From Cololabis saira (lineage: Eukaryota; Chordata; Actinopteri; Beloniformes; Belonidae): 64,000 nucleotides of DNA. The stretch is from the NCBI RefSeq assembly GCF_033807715.1, contig NC_084599.1, positions 912,501 to 976,500 on the forward strand, written 5' to 3'. Both the position numbers and the translations under genes were made by a program. Below the pieces are notes generated by a model, which was not told the DNA's origin, did not search any database, and saw only the letters and a program-made list of their open reading frames with translations. Positions 53,903 to 64,000 of this stretch are shown piece by piece. Numbering within the stretch: the stretch's first letter is position 1; every line of letters begins with the position of its first letter.

Positions 53903-54550
53903 CTATGGTGGAGGCCGGGCTGGCAGTGCTGTTAGCACAGCTAGCAGAGGTGGAGGCCCAGCTGGCAGTGGTGGAGGCCGGGCTGGCAGTGCTGTTAGCA
54001 CAGCTAGCAGAGGTGGAGGCCCAGCTGGCAGTGGTGGAGGCCGGGCTGGCAGTGCTGTTAGCACAGCTAGCAGAGGTGGAGGCCCAGCTGGCAGTGGTGG
54101 AGGCCGGGCTGGCAGTGCTGTTAGCACAGCTAGCAGAGGTGGAGGCCCAGCTGGCAGTGGTGTTAGTTCAGCTAGCAGAGGTGGAGGCCCAGCTGGCATT
54201 GGTGTTAGCACAGCTAACAGAGGTGGAGGCCCAGCTGACACTAGAGGTGGTCCAACTAGCCGTGGGGCTAGTCCAGTTAAAGAGGGAGGCCCAGGATTTG
54301 GTTCAACATCACCAGCCAAGAGAAGTATAAGCAAGAGATTAAAAACACCCAGGAGTGGTGTACCTTTGACAACCTGTTCCTGCTCACCTTGGGGTGGCCT
54401 GGCATGGCCATAGTCCAGTGTTCTTGCAAATAACATGTGCTGACTCCATCTGTCTGGTAACAGAGTTAGATTGTCCCCTTTTCTTGGACATGTCGAACTC
54501 AGCAAAAGATAGAGAGTTATCCAAACAACAGAGAAATATGTTGATAGCAC
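53903..54550 (-). CDS. ORF with canonical 2A-like motif and Pro-rich repeats
   Basis: 215 residues. Two hydrophobic stretches lie near residues 4-18 and 67-78. The motif DVEPNPGP (residues 81-88, plus 54287-54310) follows directly and fits D(V/I)ExNPGP, the 2A element that makes ribosomes skip a peptide bond before the final Pro. From residue 100 the protein becomes a 21-residue repeat (unit such as GPPPLLAVLTALPARPPPLPA), encoded by the 63-bp minisatellite, and stops at 53903. 2A-like motifs at the N-terminus are known in CR1/L2-type LINE proteins and some NLRs. No endonuclease or RT follows here, so this may be a LINE ORF start interrupted by repeat expansion. Confidence 0.6.
   Translation of the reverse strand: MLSTYFSVVWITLYLLLSSTCPRKGDNLTLLPDRWSQHMLFARTLDYGHARPPQGEQEQVVKGTPLLGVFNLLLILLLAGDVEPNPGPPSLTGLAPRLVGPPLVSAGPPPLLAVLTPMPAGPPPLLAELTPLPAGPPPLLAVLTALPARPPPLPAGPPPLLAVLTALPARPPPLPAGPPPLLAVLTALPARPPPLPAGPPPLLAVLTALPARPPP
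53907..54240. repeat. 63-bp minisatellite
   Basis: Near-perfect 63-bp units start at 53911, 53974, 54037 and 54100, then degenerate to 54240. Because 63 is a multiple of 3, both strands stay open through the array. The plus-strand frame (53764-54330) is a by-product. Confidence 0.92.
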
Positions 54551-54779
54551 AATCCAAGGTCTTTTTCACTTTTTGGATGACATTTTAGGCAGACATGCCA
54601 AACTGTGAGTCTGCATCTCAGCAGCCTCGGCAGCCATCTTCATGCTCCAGGACTAGCCCTTCATGCTCCAGGACTAGCCATATAAGCACAACTGACTGTG
54701 AATGTTGGCTGGTGTGAATTATTAGTATTGGAGGCCTTTCTGAATGGTGACATGTTCTCTCTCCTGCAAATCTCTCCAA

Positions 54780-54935
54780 ATATTGACCAATCAGAAGAAA
54801 GGGCGGGGCTAATTAAGGCCAATGAAGGTCAAGTACTCAATACCGAGTCAGATGACACCACCCATGACTCTTTATATCTCACCATTCAAAAGTTATGACA
54901 GAAAGTAGGAACTGTAAGTGCTCGGGCCCTAAAAA
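54780..54935 (+). repeat. Family R, short fragment
   Basis: One diverged 128-bp unit joined to the last bases of the terminus ('gtgctcgggccctaa'). Confidence 0.75.
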
Positions 54936-55660
54936 AGCAGCCCAGCTTGCCTGAACACAACCCTCCTCAACTGCAGTACCATGAACCTGCTCACACCCTG
55001 CAAGAGGAAAGGACGAGGTTCCCACAACATAAATCAGGACATCACTGGGCACATGATAGCAGATTCACAGGCATATCCACCCACTCTCAGTCTTCATTGC
55101 TGCACCGGAATCTTCATGAAACTTAAAGGGTTCTCCTCTTACGGAGCGTGGTCTGAAAGCTTGCCGAACAAAAAAAAGCCACATATATCTAACATTTAGC
55201 TTTGAGAAATCAGCAGATGTAGCTACCACAGAAGAAAAACTACCCACAGAAAGTGCACTCCAAGAGCCAGATTAGTATGTTCATGATTTATGACCACCGC
55301 TGTTGCCTTCACTGATGGGCCAAGATTAAGGCTGACTTAATTCTTGGCACCAATCTACCACTTGGGGAATATGGGCATATACCCAGTGGATTTCACCATG
55401 GAATGGCCTTGTGGGATGCACAACCAAAAGTTTACCGGTTTGTATGAAATATGTATTTTGTTAGTTAAATAAAAGCTGTTTCCACTTATGACATTGGAGG
55501 GGAAAGATGTTCAGTCATACTGTGTTGTAAGAAGCTGATCGGGCAGTGGCTACTGAGTTCATTAATTACACATTTTAGATTTGCTAATGATCACTGTGGC
55601 TGAGCTCTAAGAGCACATCAGTTACATTATTAGACATTAGTGAGACAGGTTAGAAATACT
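54936..55660. other. No recognisable feature
   Basis: No coding or repeat signal that I can name. Confidence 0.4.
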
Positions 55661-55663
55661 TTC

Positions 55664-55980
55664 TTTGGGGCACGGTGGCGCAGCTGGTAGTGCAGTCTCA
55701 CAGCTAGAAGTGTTAAGTTCCCCCATGACTTCAGCACCCACACCCTGGGTGGGGTTGGAAAGGGCCTTTCTGTGTGGAGTTTGCATGTTCTCCTTGTGTT
55801 CCCTTGGGTAGCTAACATGAGCTACCCTCACAAAAACGTGCAGCAGTCCTGGACTCTACACTGCCCCCTCTGGTCAGCCGGGGCGCCCGATGGGGTGGGG
55901 AGGATCTGGCTGGAATAATGAAGGATCACATTATTCCATGCGCTACGTCCGGCCAGAGAAACCCCACCCTGTCGGGTGAA
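55664..55980 (+). mobile_element. tRNA-headed SINE, 3' part lost
   Basis: Has the A-box head (TGGCGCAGCTGG) and a deletion around the B box. It ends at 'ccctgtcgggtgaaa', where an L2 tail begins. Confidence 0.72.
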
Positions 55981-57310
55981 AATTCAATTCAATTACATTT
56001 TATTTATATAGCGTCTATTACAAAATAAGTTTTCTCTAGGTGCTTTCCAGAGACCCAGAACATGACCCCGAGCAATTATTACATAACCATAACATAAAAA
56101 ATGGCAGGTAAAAACTCCCCTAGTGGAGAAAACCCTTTTTTTTAATTTCACCTTTATTTAACCAGATAAAAAGACCATTGAGGTCAAGACCTCTTTTACA
56201 AGGGTGACTTGGCCAATGAAGGCAGCAGCACACGTCCAGAAATAACACATAAATAACAGCCATCACGAAAATAAACATTAAAATGAGAGTGCAAACTGTT
56301 TAGCAAATAAAGTGCAATAGTGGTGACTTCAGTAATATGTAAAAAAACAACAACTTCAGTAATAATTTAAAATTTAAAAACACGGGCACATGTAGTTTAA
56401 AAACACAGGCACTGCCGAAAGGATTCTCGATGTCGTTTTTTTTTAAATGAGCGAAAGGCTTCAAATTAAACAAGTTCAGGCATTTTCAGTTCAAATTGGA
56501 GGATATTCCACGCAGAGGGTGCTGAGGAACTAAAAACTTTTTCCAAAGTTATTCCGAACACGAGGAAGCCAAAGAGTGGCAAGGAAAAACTCCCCTTTAG
56601 GAGGGAAGAAACCTTGAGCAGGACCAGGCTCATAAGGGGGGAACCTCCTGCCGGAGGCCAGCTGGGCAGAGCAGGAAAAGAGAGAGAGAGAAGGAGAGAC
56701 ACAGACACAATGGCTTACTGGTGCACTACAGGGATGACTATATAAACAGATGTAGACAGCAGACACTGAGGTGGTCAGAGGGGGCGACAGGACAGGATGT
56801 CAGCACGCATATAGCACACATCTACACAGACAGGTGGAAGTTTTTCTGCATCACTCTGCGAGAGGATTTTACTAATCTTTGCGATATTACAGAGATGGAA
56901 AAATGCTATTTTACAAACCTGATTAATGTTTGGTTTAAACAACAAATCCTGGTCAAAAACAACACCAACAAGTTTTCTCACAGTTGCACTGGAAGCCATC
57001 GTCACACCATCTAATCCTTTTCTAAGATGCTTTGGACCAAAAATGATAACCTCTGTTTTATCTGAATTTTGAAGCAAAAAATCTCCGGACATCCAGTCCT
57101 TGATGTCCAAAAGACATGCCTGAAATTTAACTAACGGTTCTGTTTCATCTGGCAAATAGACAAATAGAGCTGCGTATCATCAGCATAGCAATGAAAGTGT
57201 ATGCCGTGATTTTGGATTATACTTCCCAATGGCTGCATGTATAAACAATGTAGATGAACAAACTGGAATCTGTCAGATAGATATTATTTAAACCAACGTA
57301 GAGCTGTCCC
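55981..57310 (-). mobile_element. L2-like LINE, minus strand, with a nested tail
   Basis: The L2 tail in reverse (55981-56137, AATTGAATTG repeats and 'tttatttatatagcg'). A foreign piece follows at about 56138-56530, containing 'cacctttatttaaccagat', the end of another non-LTR element. The rest of the L2 3' UTR and RT then run up to about 57310. Confidence 0.7.
56775..57290 (-). pseudogene. L2-like RT fragment
   Basis: Minus-strand RT piece: LGSIIQNHGIHFHCYADDTQ with the catalytic YADD near 57180. A 1-nt shift then leads to KFQACLLDIKDWMSGDFLLQ, DKTEVIIFGPKH, VVFDQDLLFKPNI and AFFHLCNIAKI. These are the RT palm-to-thumb blocks of L2/CR1 proteins, parallel to those at 63.3-63.7 kb. Frameshifted and truncated. 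Confidence 0.8.
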
Positions 57311-57935
57311 AGACCAACACATAATCAGAGCTCAGGAGGCTATGGCACTAGGCCGGAGGGACCGGCGAGAAAGTTCAGGAGGCGATCCTCGGAGCCGGGG
57401 AGACCGGCGAGACAGTTAAGGGGGCCGTCCTCAGGGCCCGGCAGGCCGGCGAGACAGTTCAGGGGGACAATCTCTGGACTGAGCAGACCAGTCAGACGGC
57501 CGTTCTCGGGACTGGGCAGATGGCCATTCTCGGGACCTTAGCTTGGGCTGTGGCGGGGCAGGGACCTTGGCTTGGGCTGAGCCTAGGAGCTGGCTTCGGT
57601 GGACACAGAATCCGAGGGGCCGGCTTCGGGGGACACAGAACTCGAAGAGAGTAATATACTCTCCTGCTGGGTCCATAGTGGCTGGTCCATTCTGTTACAG
57701 TTCCCAAAAGAGTGTTTATTTTAGTCCAAAACAAAACCAAAAATGCTGCTGAGCAGGATGCAAAAACCAGAGCTTAAAACAAGATTCAAGCACTACAAAA
57801 AAACAGGGCAGAAAACACGGAGGAACAAACAGTACAGACCAGCAGGAAGCCAGGGAAAGACAAGACCAGATATACACAAGGGTTAACGAGACACAGGTGC
57901 AGACGATCAGGGCAGATGGGAAACAGGAACGTCAA
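57311..57935. other. GC-rich imperfect repeats, unassigned
   Basis: A motif like 'ccggcgagacagttcagggg' recurs three or four times (57360-57460), then 'gacggccgttctcgggactg' variants and 'gcttcgg.ggacacagaa' twice. It ends with a sequence common in fish repeats ('gacacaggtgcagacgatca'). No product is assigned. Confidence 0.45.
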
Positions 57936-59143
57936 ACAAGGTCCGTTTCTCAATATGCGTTCTTGTCCATTCTTGTGTTCTTGTGTCCTTGTGAAACGTC
58001 ATCAGTCGCCGCCCAAGTACTGTCCCAATACACAAGTTCGCATTTCGCCAAGAACGGATAAAATTCCCGGAAGTCTTCTTGACACGCCCCTTTTACCGAG
58101 GATGCATCGGTCGGTAACTTGTGTGAACTTCTCAACACAAGTATCCCAGCATGCATTTCGGCAGTCGGCGAACAGCGGGGAACCAGCGGACAAAAGATGT
58201 AAGTTGTTTACAATTTTCGTATGCTATTTCATTACTTTCACTTTAAAAAATTCATATTTATGCGATAAATCAACTGTGTAGATTTCAAATATCGGCAGTT
58301 TTACGAAAATTGATGGCGATTCAAACATTTGCTCCTACATTTTGGGAGTTGAGAAGCTCCATAAAGGGGCTGGCCTGCAGGCAGCGCCTGCGGGGCGAGC
58401 TCGCTCTCCAGTCGGCCAGTCCAACGCTCTCACATCCGTCTGCTTTTCCCCACAGTCGCATGATGGCAGAAGGCAGGCAGACCCACAACTGTAAGATAAT
58501 TTTGTATTACTATTCGTAACACTGTTATTCTGTCATTACATTGATTTCTGAGAGTAACTTTAAGTAACGTTAGTTGCAGTACTCCAGTCGTAAAAAAAAA
58601 TCAGGGGGATGGTGGATTTTATCATATGGTGACAGATAATTTGTGCTGAATACAAATAATATAATAGGCTATATTACAAATAATTGCAGTGACCAAAACA
58701 CCTGCAGAAATACTGCAGGAATGACACAGCAGCAGTTAAATGCAGCCTTCTGTAAGCTAGAGAACAAGATTTGTTTGCTTGTAATGAGAAGATAAATCTT
58801 GTCCCACTGGCAGATTTTTCTACTTATTTCAAGGGAAAATTTACTTAAAACAGGTGAAAATTGTCAAATAAGTTATTTTTCTGGTGCTATTTTTCTGGTG
58901 ATGATTCTAAATGTTGAAATAGCAGTAATACCACATTCATTGATGAAATGACAAGGAAAGGGGGGATGATTTTGACAGTTTTTATTTCAGGGGGGGTGCC
59001 ATCCCCCCTCAACTCCAGTACTGGTTAGATGTACTCAGCCTAGGGTAATAGTTAACTTCAGGTGAGGCATCAAAGCTTATAATGGTGGTCAGAGCAAAGA
59101 ATTCTTCTGAAAATGACATCTGTTACATAGAACACTTTTTGAC
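57936..59143. other. Unassigned, possibly Harbinger-related
   Basis: Begins 'gtttctcaatatgcgttctt', which may be a transposon edge. A splice-donor-like GATGTAAGT lies near 58196. No coding region is recognised. It precedes the Harbinger fragment at 59.9 kb and could be part of the same element. Confidence 0.35.
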
Positions 59144-59147
59144 TTAA

Positions 59148-59561
59148 AGGAGCCGTCTGTAAGAAATGGCCAAAACAGTCACTTTCAAAATATTGTTGAG
59201 CGGCGTGTACCCTCCCCCTCCTCCCCCCGACCAGAGGTTGCCAGGTAGGCTGCAGAATGCAGCAGGAACGTAGGCTGCCATGGCTGCGATAATTAGAGCC
59301 GAGCTGGCAACCCGGATGCCGAAACAATACTGACTTCGTGATTGGGAGATAGGTGGAGGGTGGAGCTTCAGGCCAAAACAAAAAATGACAACATAAACAT
59401 CAGTTGAGGGCTGCAACTCCTCTTTTTAAACTGGAATATCCTGGCTTAAGTGCTGTTGTCAGTGACATAAGTATTTGAAATGAACATGATTTTTAAATGT
59501 CTGTTGACATATCGGGGTCATTTTATGATTTGTTTTATTATTGCTCTTACATACAGCTCCT
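59148..59561. mobile_element. TTAA-flanked MITE
   Basis: 414 bp with inverted ends AGGAGCNGTNTGTAAGA and TTAA on both sides (59144-59147 and 59562-59565). TTAA targets belong to piggyBac and Kolobok. No transposase inside, so it is non-autonomous. Confidence 0.75.
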
Positions 59562-59884
59562 TTAACTCGGAGACAGACATTCAATTTGGCATGATTCTTT
59601 ATAACTAAAATAGCTGGTGATTAATAGAGGCATTTTTTCAATTTTCATTGCCATTGTATAAGATATGTAAAAAAATAAATAAAAGTCAGTAGCCATATAA
59701 TAATTTTTAATTAATCAACAAAACAAATTGATAACTTTTAATCATAGATAATTCAGCTAATATAATGATTATAATAATGATTGTAATAACTAATTTAACA
59801 GTGTTCATTGGACATTTAACTATATGCACAATATTTTTGAATTAGTCAACAAAACAATATTTATAACAATGTAACATCACAGAT

Positions 59885-60056
59885 CCTGGATGTCTCCTGT
59901 CAGCAGACAGAGATTGTGCAGGATGCAGCAATCACTTTGGGGGCAAATAGAGACCAGATCTCCAAAGCCCAGAGGAAGATGGCTCTCCAGCGGGTTTTGA
60001 GCACCCAAAGGTTCCGCTCAATCACGTTCCTGGCCTTGGCATGGTGCCTGTTGAAT
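59885..60056 (-). pseudogene. Harbinger transposase C-terminal fragment
   Basis: The minus-strand peptide HHAKARNVIERNLWVLKTRW and then FAPKVIAASC matches the last catalytic block of PIF/Harbinger transposases (HARBI1-like), with the Glu of the DDE triad in NVIER. A stop and a frameshift follow near 59897, where another frame reads CCILHNLCL. Only this end is left; the earlier Asp motifs were not found. Confidence 0.75.
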
Positions 60057-60179
60057 CTGCTTCAACTTGGCCTGTTGATTAAAATACAGGTAACATAAAA
60101 TACATGTAGTGTTTCAAATGGATAGATAGAAACTTCCCGAGGGAAATCCAAGAATGCAAATGCAAAGTAACAACTGTAA

Positions 60180-62309
60180 TTAAAGCTGCAAGCAGCAATG
60201 AACGGGCCCTCGCACTCACGGCCACCGCCCCCCATAAGCATATCAGAAATGACACCACCCACGACTTCCTATGTCAAACCATTGAAAAGTATAACAGAAA
60301 AAAGGGACGACCAATCAGAAGAAGGGGCGGGGATAATTCAGGCCAATGAAGGTCAAGGACTCCATACAGAATCTGATGACACCACCCACGACTCTCTATG
60401 TCAAACCATTCCAAAGTTATAGCAGAAAATCGGGACAACCAATCAGAATAAGGGGCGGGGCTAATTAAGGCCAACGAAGCTTAAGAACTCATTACAGAGT
60501 CCCATGACACCACCCACGACTTCCTATGTCAAACCATTCCAAAGTTATAGCAGAAAAAAGGGACAACCAATCAGAAGAAGGGGCGGGGATAATTCAGGCC
60601 AATGAAGGTCAAGGACTCCATACAGAATCTGATGACACCACCCACGACTCTCTATGTCAAACCGTTCCAAAGTTATAGCAGAAAATCGGGACACCCAATC
60701 AGAAGAAGGGGCGGGGCTAATTAAGGCCAACGAAGCTTGAGGACTCATTACAGAGTCCCATGAAACCACACACAACTTCCTATGTCAAACCATTCAAAAG
60801 TTATGGCAGAGAAAAGTATTCTAGGGGGCGCTGTTGAGCCGTTAGGCCACGCCCATTAATGCAAACCATGAAATATCAAATTTATCGCAAAGTCTGGCTT
60901 GCATGCAAAATTTGGTGACTTTTGGAGAACTATCAAATATGGACCAATCACATGAAGGGCGGGCGCGCCTTTTGGTGTCTAGCGTCGCCACGGTAACACT
61001 TTTGAAAGAGAAAAGTAATGCGTGGTGTCGCAGGATGTAGACGCACATTTTGATGTATAACACACCTGGGTGCACGTTACGGTTCGGGCTGAATTAACTG
61101 CCGAAGGAATGGCATAAATTTCGCCAAAATGACACGATTAATTCAAAATGGCCGACTTCCTGTTCGGTTTCGGCCATGGCGCCAAGAGACTTTTCTTTTA
61201 GTTGTGACATGATACAGGTGTGTAGCGATTTTCGTGCATGTACGTCAAACCGTATCGTGGGGCTTGAGGCACAAAGTTTTCCGGGGGGCGCTGTTGAGCC
61301 ATTTTGCCACGCCCATTAATGCAAACCATGAAAGATCAAATTTATCACCAGGCCTGGCTTGCGTGCCAAATTTGGTGCCTTTTGGGGAACTATCAAATAT
61401 GGACCAATCAGATGAAGGGGGGGTCCGCTTGTTGGCGTCTAGCGTCGCCACGGTAACACTTTTGAAAGAGAAAAGTAATGCGTGTAGTCGCAGGATGGAG
61501 ACGCACATTTTGATGTATAACACATCTGGGTTCACGATACGGTTCGGGCTGAATTAACTCTCGAAGGAATGGAATATATTGCTCCAAAATTACGCAATTA
61601 ATTCAGAATGTTCAAAATGGCCGACTTCCTGTTCGGTTTCGGCCATGGCGCCAAGAGACTTTTCTTTTAGTTGCGACATGATACAGGAGTGTACCAATTT
61701 TCGTTCATGTACGTCAAACCGTATTATGGGGCTTGAGGCGCAAAGTTTTTTCTGTCTGAACCAACCAGATGAAGGGTGGCCGCGCTTTTTGGCGTCTAGC
61801 GTCGCCACGGTACGCTTTTGAAAGAGAAAAGTAATGCGTGTAGTCGCAGGATGGAGACGCACATTTTGATGTATAACACACTTGGGTGCACGTTACAGTT
61901 CGGGCTGAATTAACTTTCGAAGGAATGGCATAAATTTCGCCAAAATGACACAACTAATTCAAAATGGCCGACTTCCTGTTCGGTTTCGGGCATGACGCCA
62001 AGAGACTTTTCTTTCAGTTGCACCATGATACAGGTGTGTACCGATTTTCGTGCGTGTACGACAAACCGCATTCTGGGGCTTGAGGCACAAAGTTTTCAAG
62101 GGGGCGCTGTTGAGCCATTTTGCCACGCCCATTAATGCAAACCATTAAATATCAAATTTTTCGCCAGGCCTGACTTGCATGCAAAATTTGGTGACTTTTT
62201 GGGCACGTTTAGGGGGGCAAAAAGGCCCTCCTTTCGTCAGAAGAAAGAAAGAAAGAAAAATTCCTACAGATACAATAGGGCCTTCGCACTGAAGGTGCTC
62301 GGGCCCTAA
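60180..62309 (+). repeat. Family R copy B, full length
   Basis: 2,130 bp. The start is 'ttaaagctgcaagcagc'. 128-bp units are anchored at 60252, 60379, 60507, 60635 and 60763. Longer modules with 'gccacggtaac' or a variant lie at 60987, 61447 and 61804. The single terminus ends 'gctcgggccctaa' at 62309. No protein-coding signal. It is the best reference copy of the family in this window. Confidence 0.85.
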
Positions 62310-62658
62310 TTAAAGCTGCAAGCAGCGATGAATGGGCCCTCGCACTCACGGCCACCGCCCCCCATAAGCATATCAGAAATGACGCCACCCATGACTTCCT
62401 ATGTCAAACCATTCAAAAGTTATAGCAGAAAAAAGGGACAACCAATCAGAAGAAGGGACGGGGCTAATTCAGGCCAATGAAGGTAAAGGACTCCATACAG
62501 AATCTGATGACACCACCCACGACTCTCTATGTCAAACCATTCAAAAGTTATAGCAGAAAATCGGGACAACCAATCAGAAGAAGGGCCGGGGCTAATTAAG
62601 GCCAAAGAAGCTCAAGGATTCCATACAGAATCTGATAACACCACCCACGACTCTCTAT
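62310..62658 (+). repeat. Family R copy C, truncated by a LINE
   Basis: Starts directly after the end of copy B with TTAAAGCTGCAAGCAGCGAT, has units anchored at 62382, 62510 and 62638, and is cut in 'cgactctctatg' where the L2-like LINE begins. Confidence 0.85.
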
Positions 62659-64000
62659 GAATGTTTTGACCTGGTTGATGCTGACACCCTGAGGAAAGTA
62701 GTAACAGAACTGAAATCCTCCACGTGTTCCCTTGATCCAATCCCAACCTCCCTTTTTAAAACAATTTTTAACTCACTATCTGAAGACATACTGGCCATTG
62801 TAAACCATTCCCTACAGCTAGGCGTCTTCCCCACTGATTTTAAAACTGCTTTAGTTAAACCTATTTTAAAGAAAGGGAACCTGGACATTTTATCACCCAG
62901 CAATTATAGACCAATTTCTAATCTTCCATTTTTAAGTAAAATTTTAGAGAAATTAGTTTTTATTCAGTTAAGTGCCTATTTAAATTCAAACGCTACATTA
63001 GAAATGTTTCAATCTGGTTTTAGAACAAATCACAGTACAGAGACAGCCCTGCTAAAAGTAGTAAATGACATCAGAACAAACCTTGACAAGAATAAACCCT
63101 CGGTTCTGGTACTACTTGACCTGAGTGCTGCCTTTGATACTATTGATCATCAAATTCTTTTAGATAGATTAAGCAAGCGTGTTGGCCTAGCTGAAACTGT
63201 TTTAAAGTGGTTCACTTCATATCTTTGTGGAAGAAAATTCTTCATCTCAATAGATAATAATGTCTCCAAACACTATGAGGCTACCTATGGAGTACCACAA
63301 GGGTCGATTTTAGGACCATTACTTTTTAATTTATACATGTTACCCCTGGGCAGTGTCATCAGGAGACACGGCATCTCTTTCCACAGTTATGCTGACGACA
63401 CACAGCTCTATGTGGCCGTGTCTCCTGATGACACTGGGCCGATTGACTCACTTTTTAACTGTATTTTAGATATTAAGGCCTGGATGTCGCAGAATTTTTT
63501 ACAGCTAAACCAGGAAAAAACTGAAGTACTGATCGTCGGTTCAAAAGCCCAGAGAGAGAAACTGGCCTCTAAACTAAATACATATGGAGTAAACCCGAGC
63601 AAAGAGGCAAGAAACCTAGGAGTCATATTTGACTCAGATTTTAATTTCAAATCACACGTACGCTGTGTCACAAAAACAGCATTTTATCATTTAAAAAATA
63701 TTTCTAAGGTGAGGCCGTTTCTCTCTCTGGGCAACACGGAGAGACTAATGCACGCCTTTATAACTAGCAGGATAGACTACTGTAATGCTCTCCTTACTGG
63801 TCTGCCCAAGAATACCATCAACAAGCTGCAACTGGTTCAAAACGCAGCAGCAAGACTTCTGACTCAGACCAGAAGGAGAGCACACATTAGGCCCATTTTA
63901 AAAACCTTACACTGGCTACCTGTTAGTTTTCGTGTTGATTTTAAAGTTCTTTTATTAGTTTATAAAGCGCTACATGGGCTTGCGCCAGAGTATATTTCAG
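62659..64000 (+). CDS. L2/Maui-like LINE reverse transcriptase, open to window end
   Basis: 447 codons without a stop, running off the window. The element is 5'-truncated and starts inside family R, so no native start is present and the endonuclease is absent. RT blocks in order: NYRPISNLPFLSKILE, FRTNHSTETALLKV, LLDLSAAFDTIDH, GVPQGSILGPLLF and the catalytic YADD (63388-63399). Then DIKAWMSQNFLQLNQEKTEV, NLGVIFDSDFNF, ITSRIDYCNALL, ALHGLAPEYIS. The blocks are those of the L2/CR1 group. The next residues would be those at 39187, so the two copies may be one family. An intact frame after truncation suggests a recent insertion. Confidence 0.88.

Noticed and set aside
53764..54330. Plus-strand frame with Ala-Leu-Val repeats
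   Set aside because: By-product of the 63-bp minisatellite. The opposite frame, with the 2A motif, has the better evidence.

Overview
The window looks like heterochromatin-like or intergenic DNA of a teleost fish, probably a percomorph. I found no host protein gene, rRNA or functional tRNA. Nearly everything recognisable is transposable-element sequence of fish type: an RTE/Rex3-like LINE ending in GATG repeats, L2/Maui-like LINEs ending in TTGAA repeats, an L1-type LINE, a Penelope-like element, Tc1, hAT and Harbinger transposons, tRNA-headed SINEs, Ty3/Gypsy elements and a gamma-type endogenous retrovirus (ERV). This assignment rests on the mix of families, not on a host gene.

Layout. 1-3 kb: tRNA-headed SINEs with long target-site duplications (TSDs). 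2345-7722: a Tc1 transposon with IR/DR ends, broken by a SINE and by an RTE LINE. 7.7-9 kb: 3' end of an L1-type LINE. 9-11.5 kb and 14.3-15.9 kb: old copies of an abundant unclassified repeat, here called family R. 12.3-13.2 kb: a deleted transposon with a THAP fragment and a convergent second ORF. 16047-32178: a hAT-type element with an 8-bp TSD that serves as a landing pad. It holds a palindromic MITE, a decayed Gypsy element (16.5-26.4 kb, itself carrying an L2 tail and a solo LTR) and a young mag-like Gypsy element (27.1-32.1 kb) whose LTRs differ at 2 of 189 positions. 32-43 kb: SINEs, unclassified direct repeats, microsatellites, an L2 3' end, GC-rich DNA and a Penelope-like remnant.

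43093-53718 is one family R copy split by a full-length ERV (43267-51728, minus strand). The ERV has 583-bp LTRs, a 4-bp TSD, and gag, pol and env all open. Gag and pol share one frame and are separated by a single UAG, the gammaretrovirus arrangement. 53.9-54.6 kb: a minus-strand ORF with a canonical 2A-like motif followed by 63-bp minisatellite repeats. 55.6-60.1 kb: SINE, L2 and Harbinger remnants and a TTAA-flanked MITE. 60180-62658: a full family R copy joined directly to the start of another, then an L2-like LINE open to the window end.

How the parts relate. The retroelements encode their own gag, protease, RT/RNase H, integrase and env. The SINEs and family R encode no protein I recognise and would depend on other elements. 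Nesting gives relative ages: hAT before both Gypsy elements; Tc1 before the RTE and SINE insertions; family R before the ERV and before the terminal L2 LINE. The points most worth following are the near-intact ERV, the 2A-like ORF, the one-stop mag-like Gypsy element, the structure of family R, and a hammerhead-like core in the Penelope remnant.
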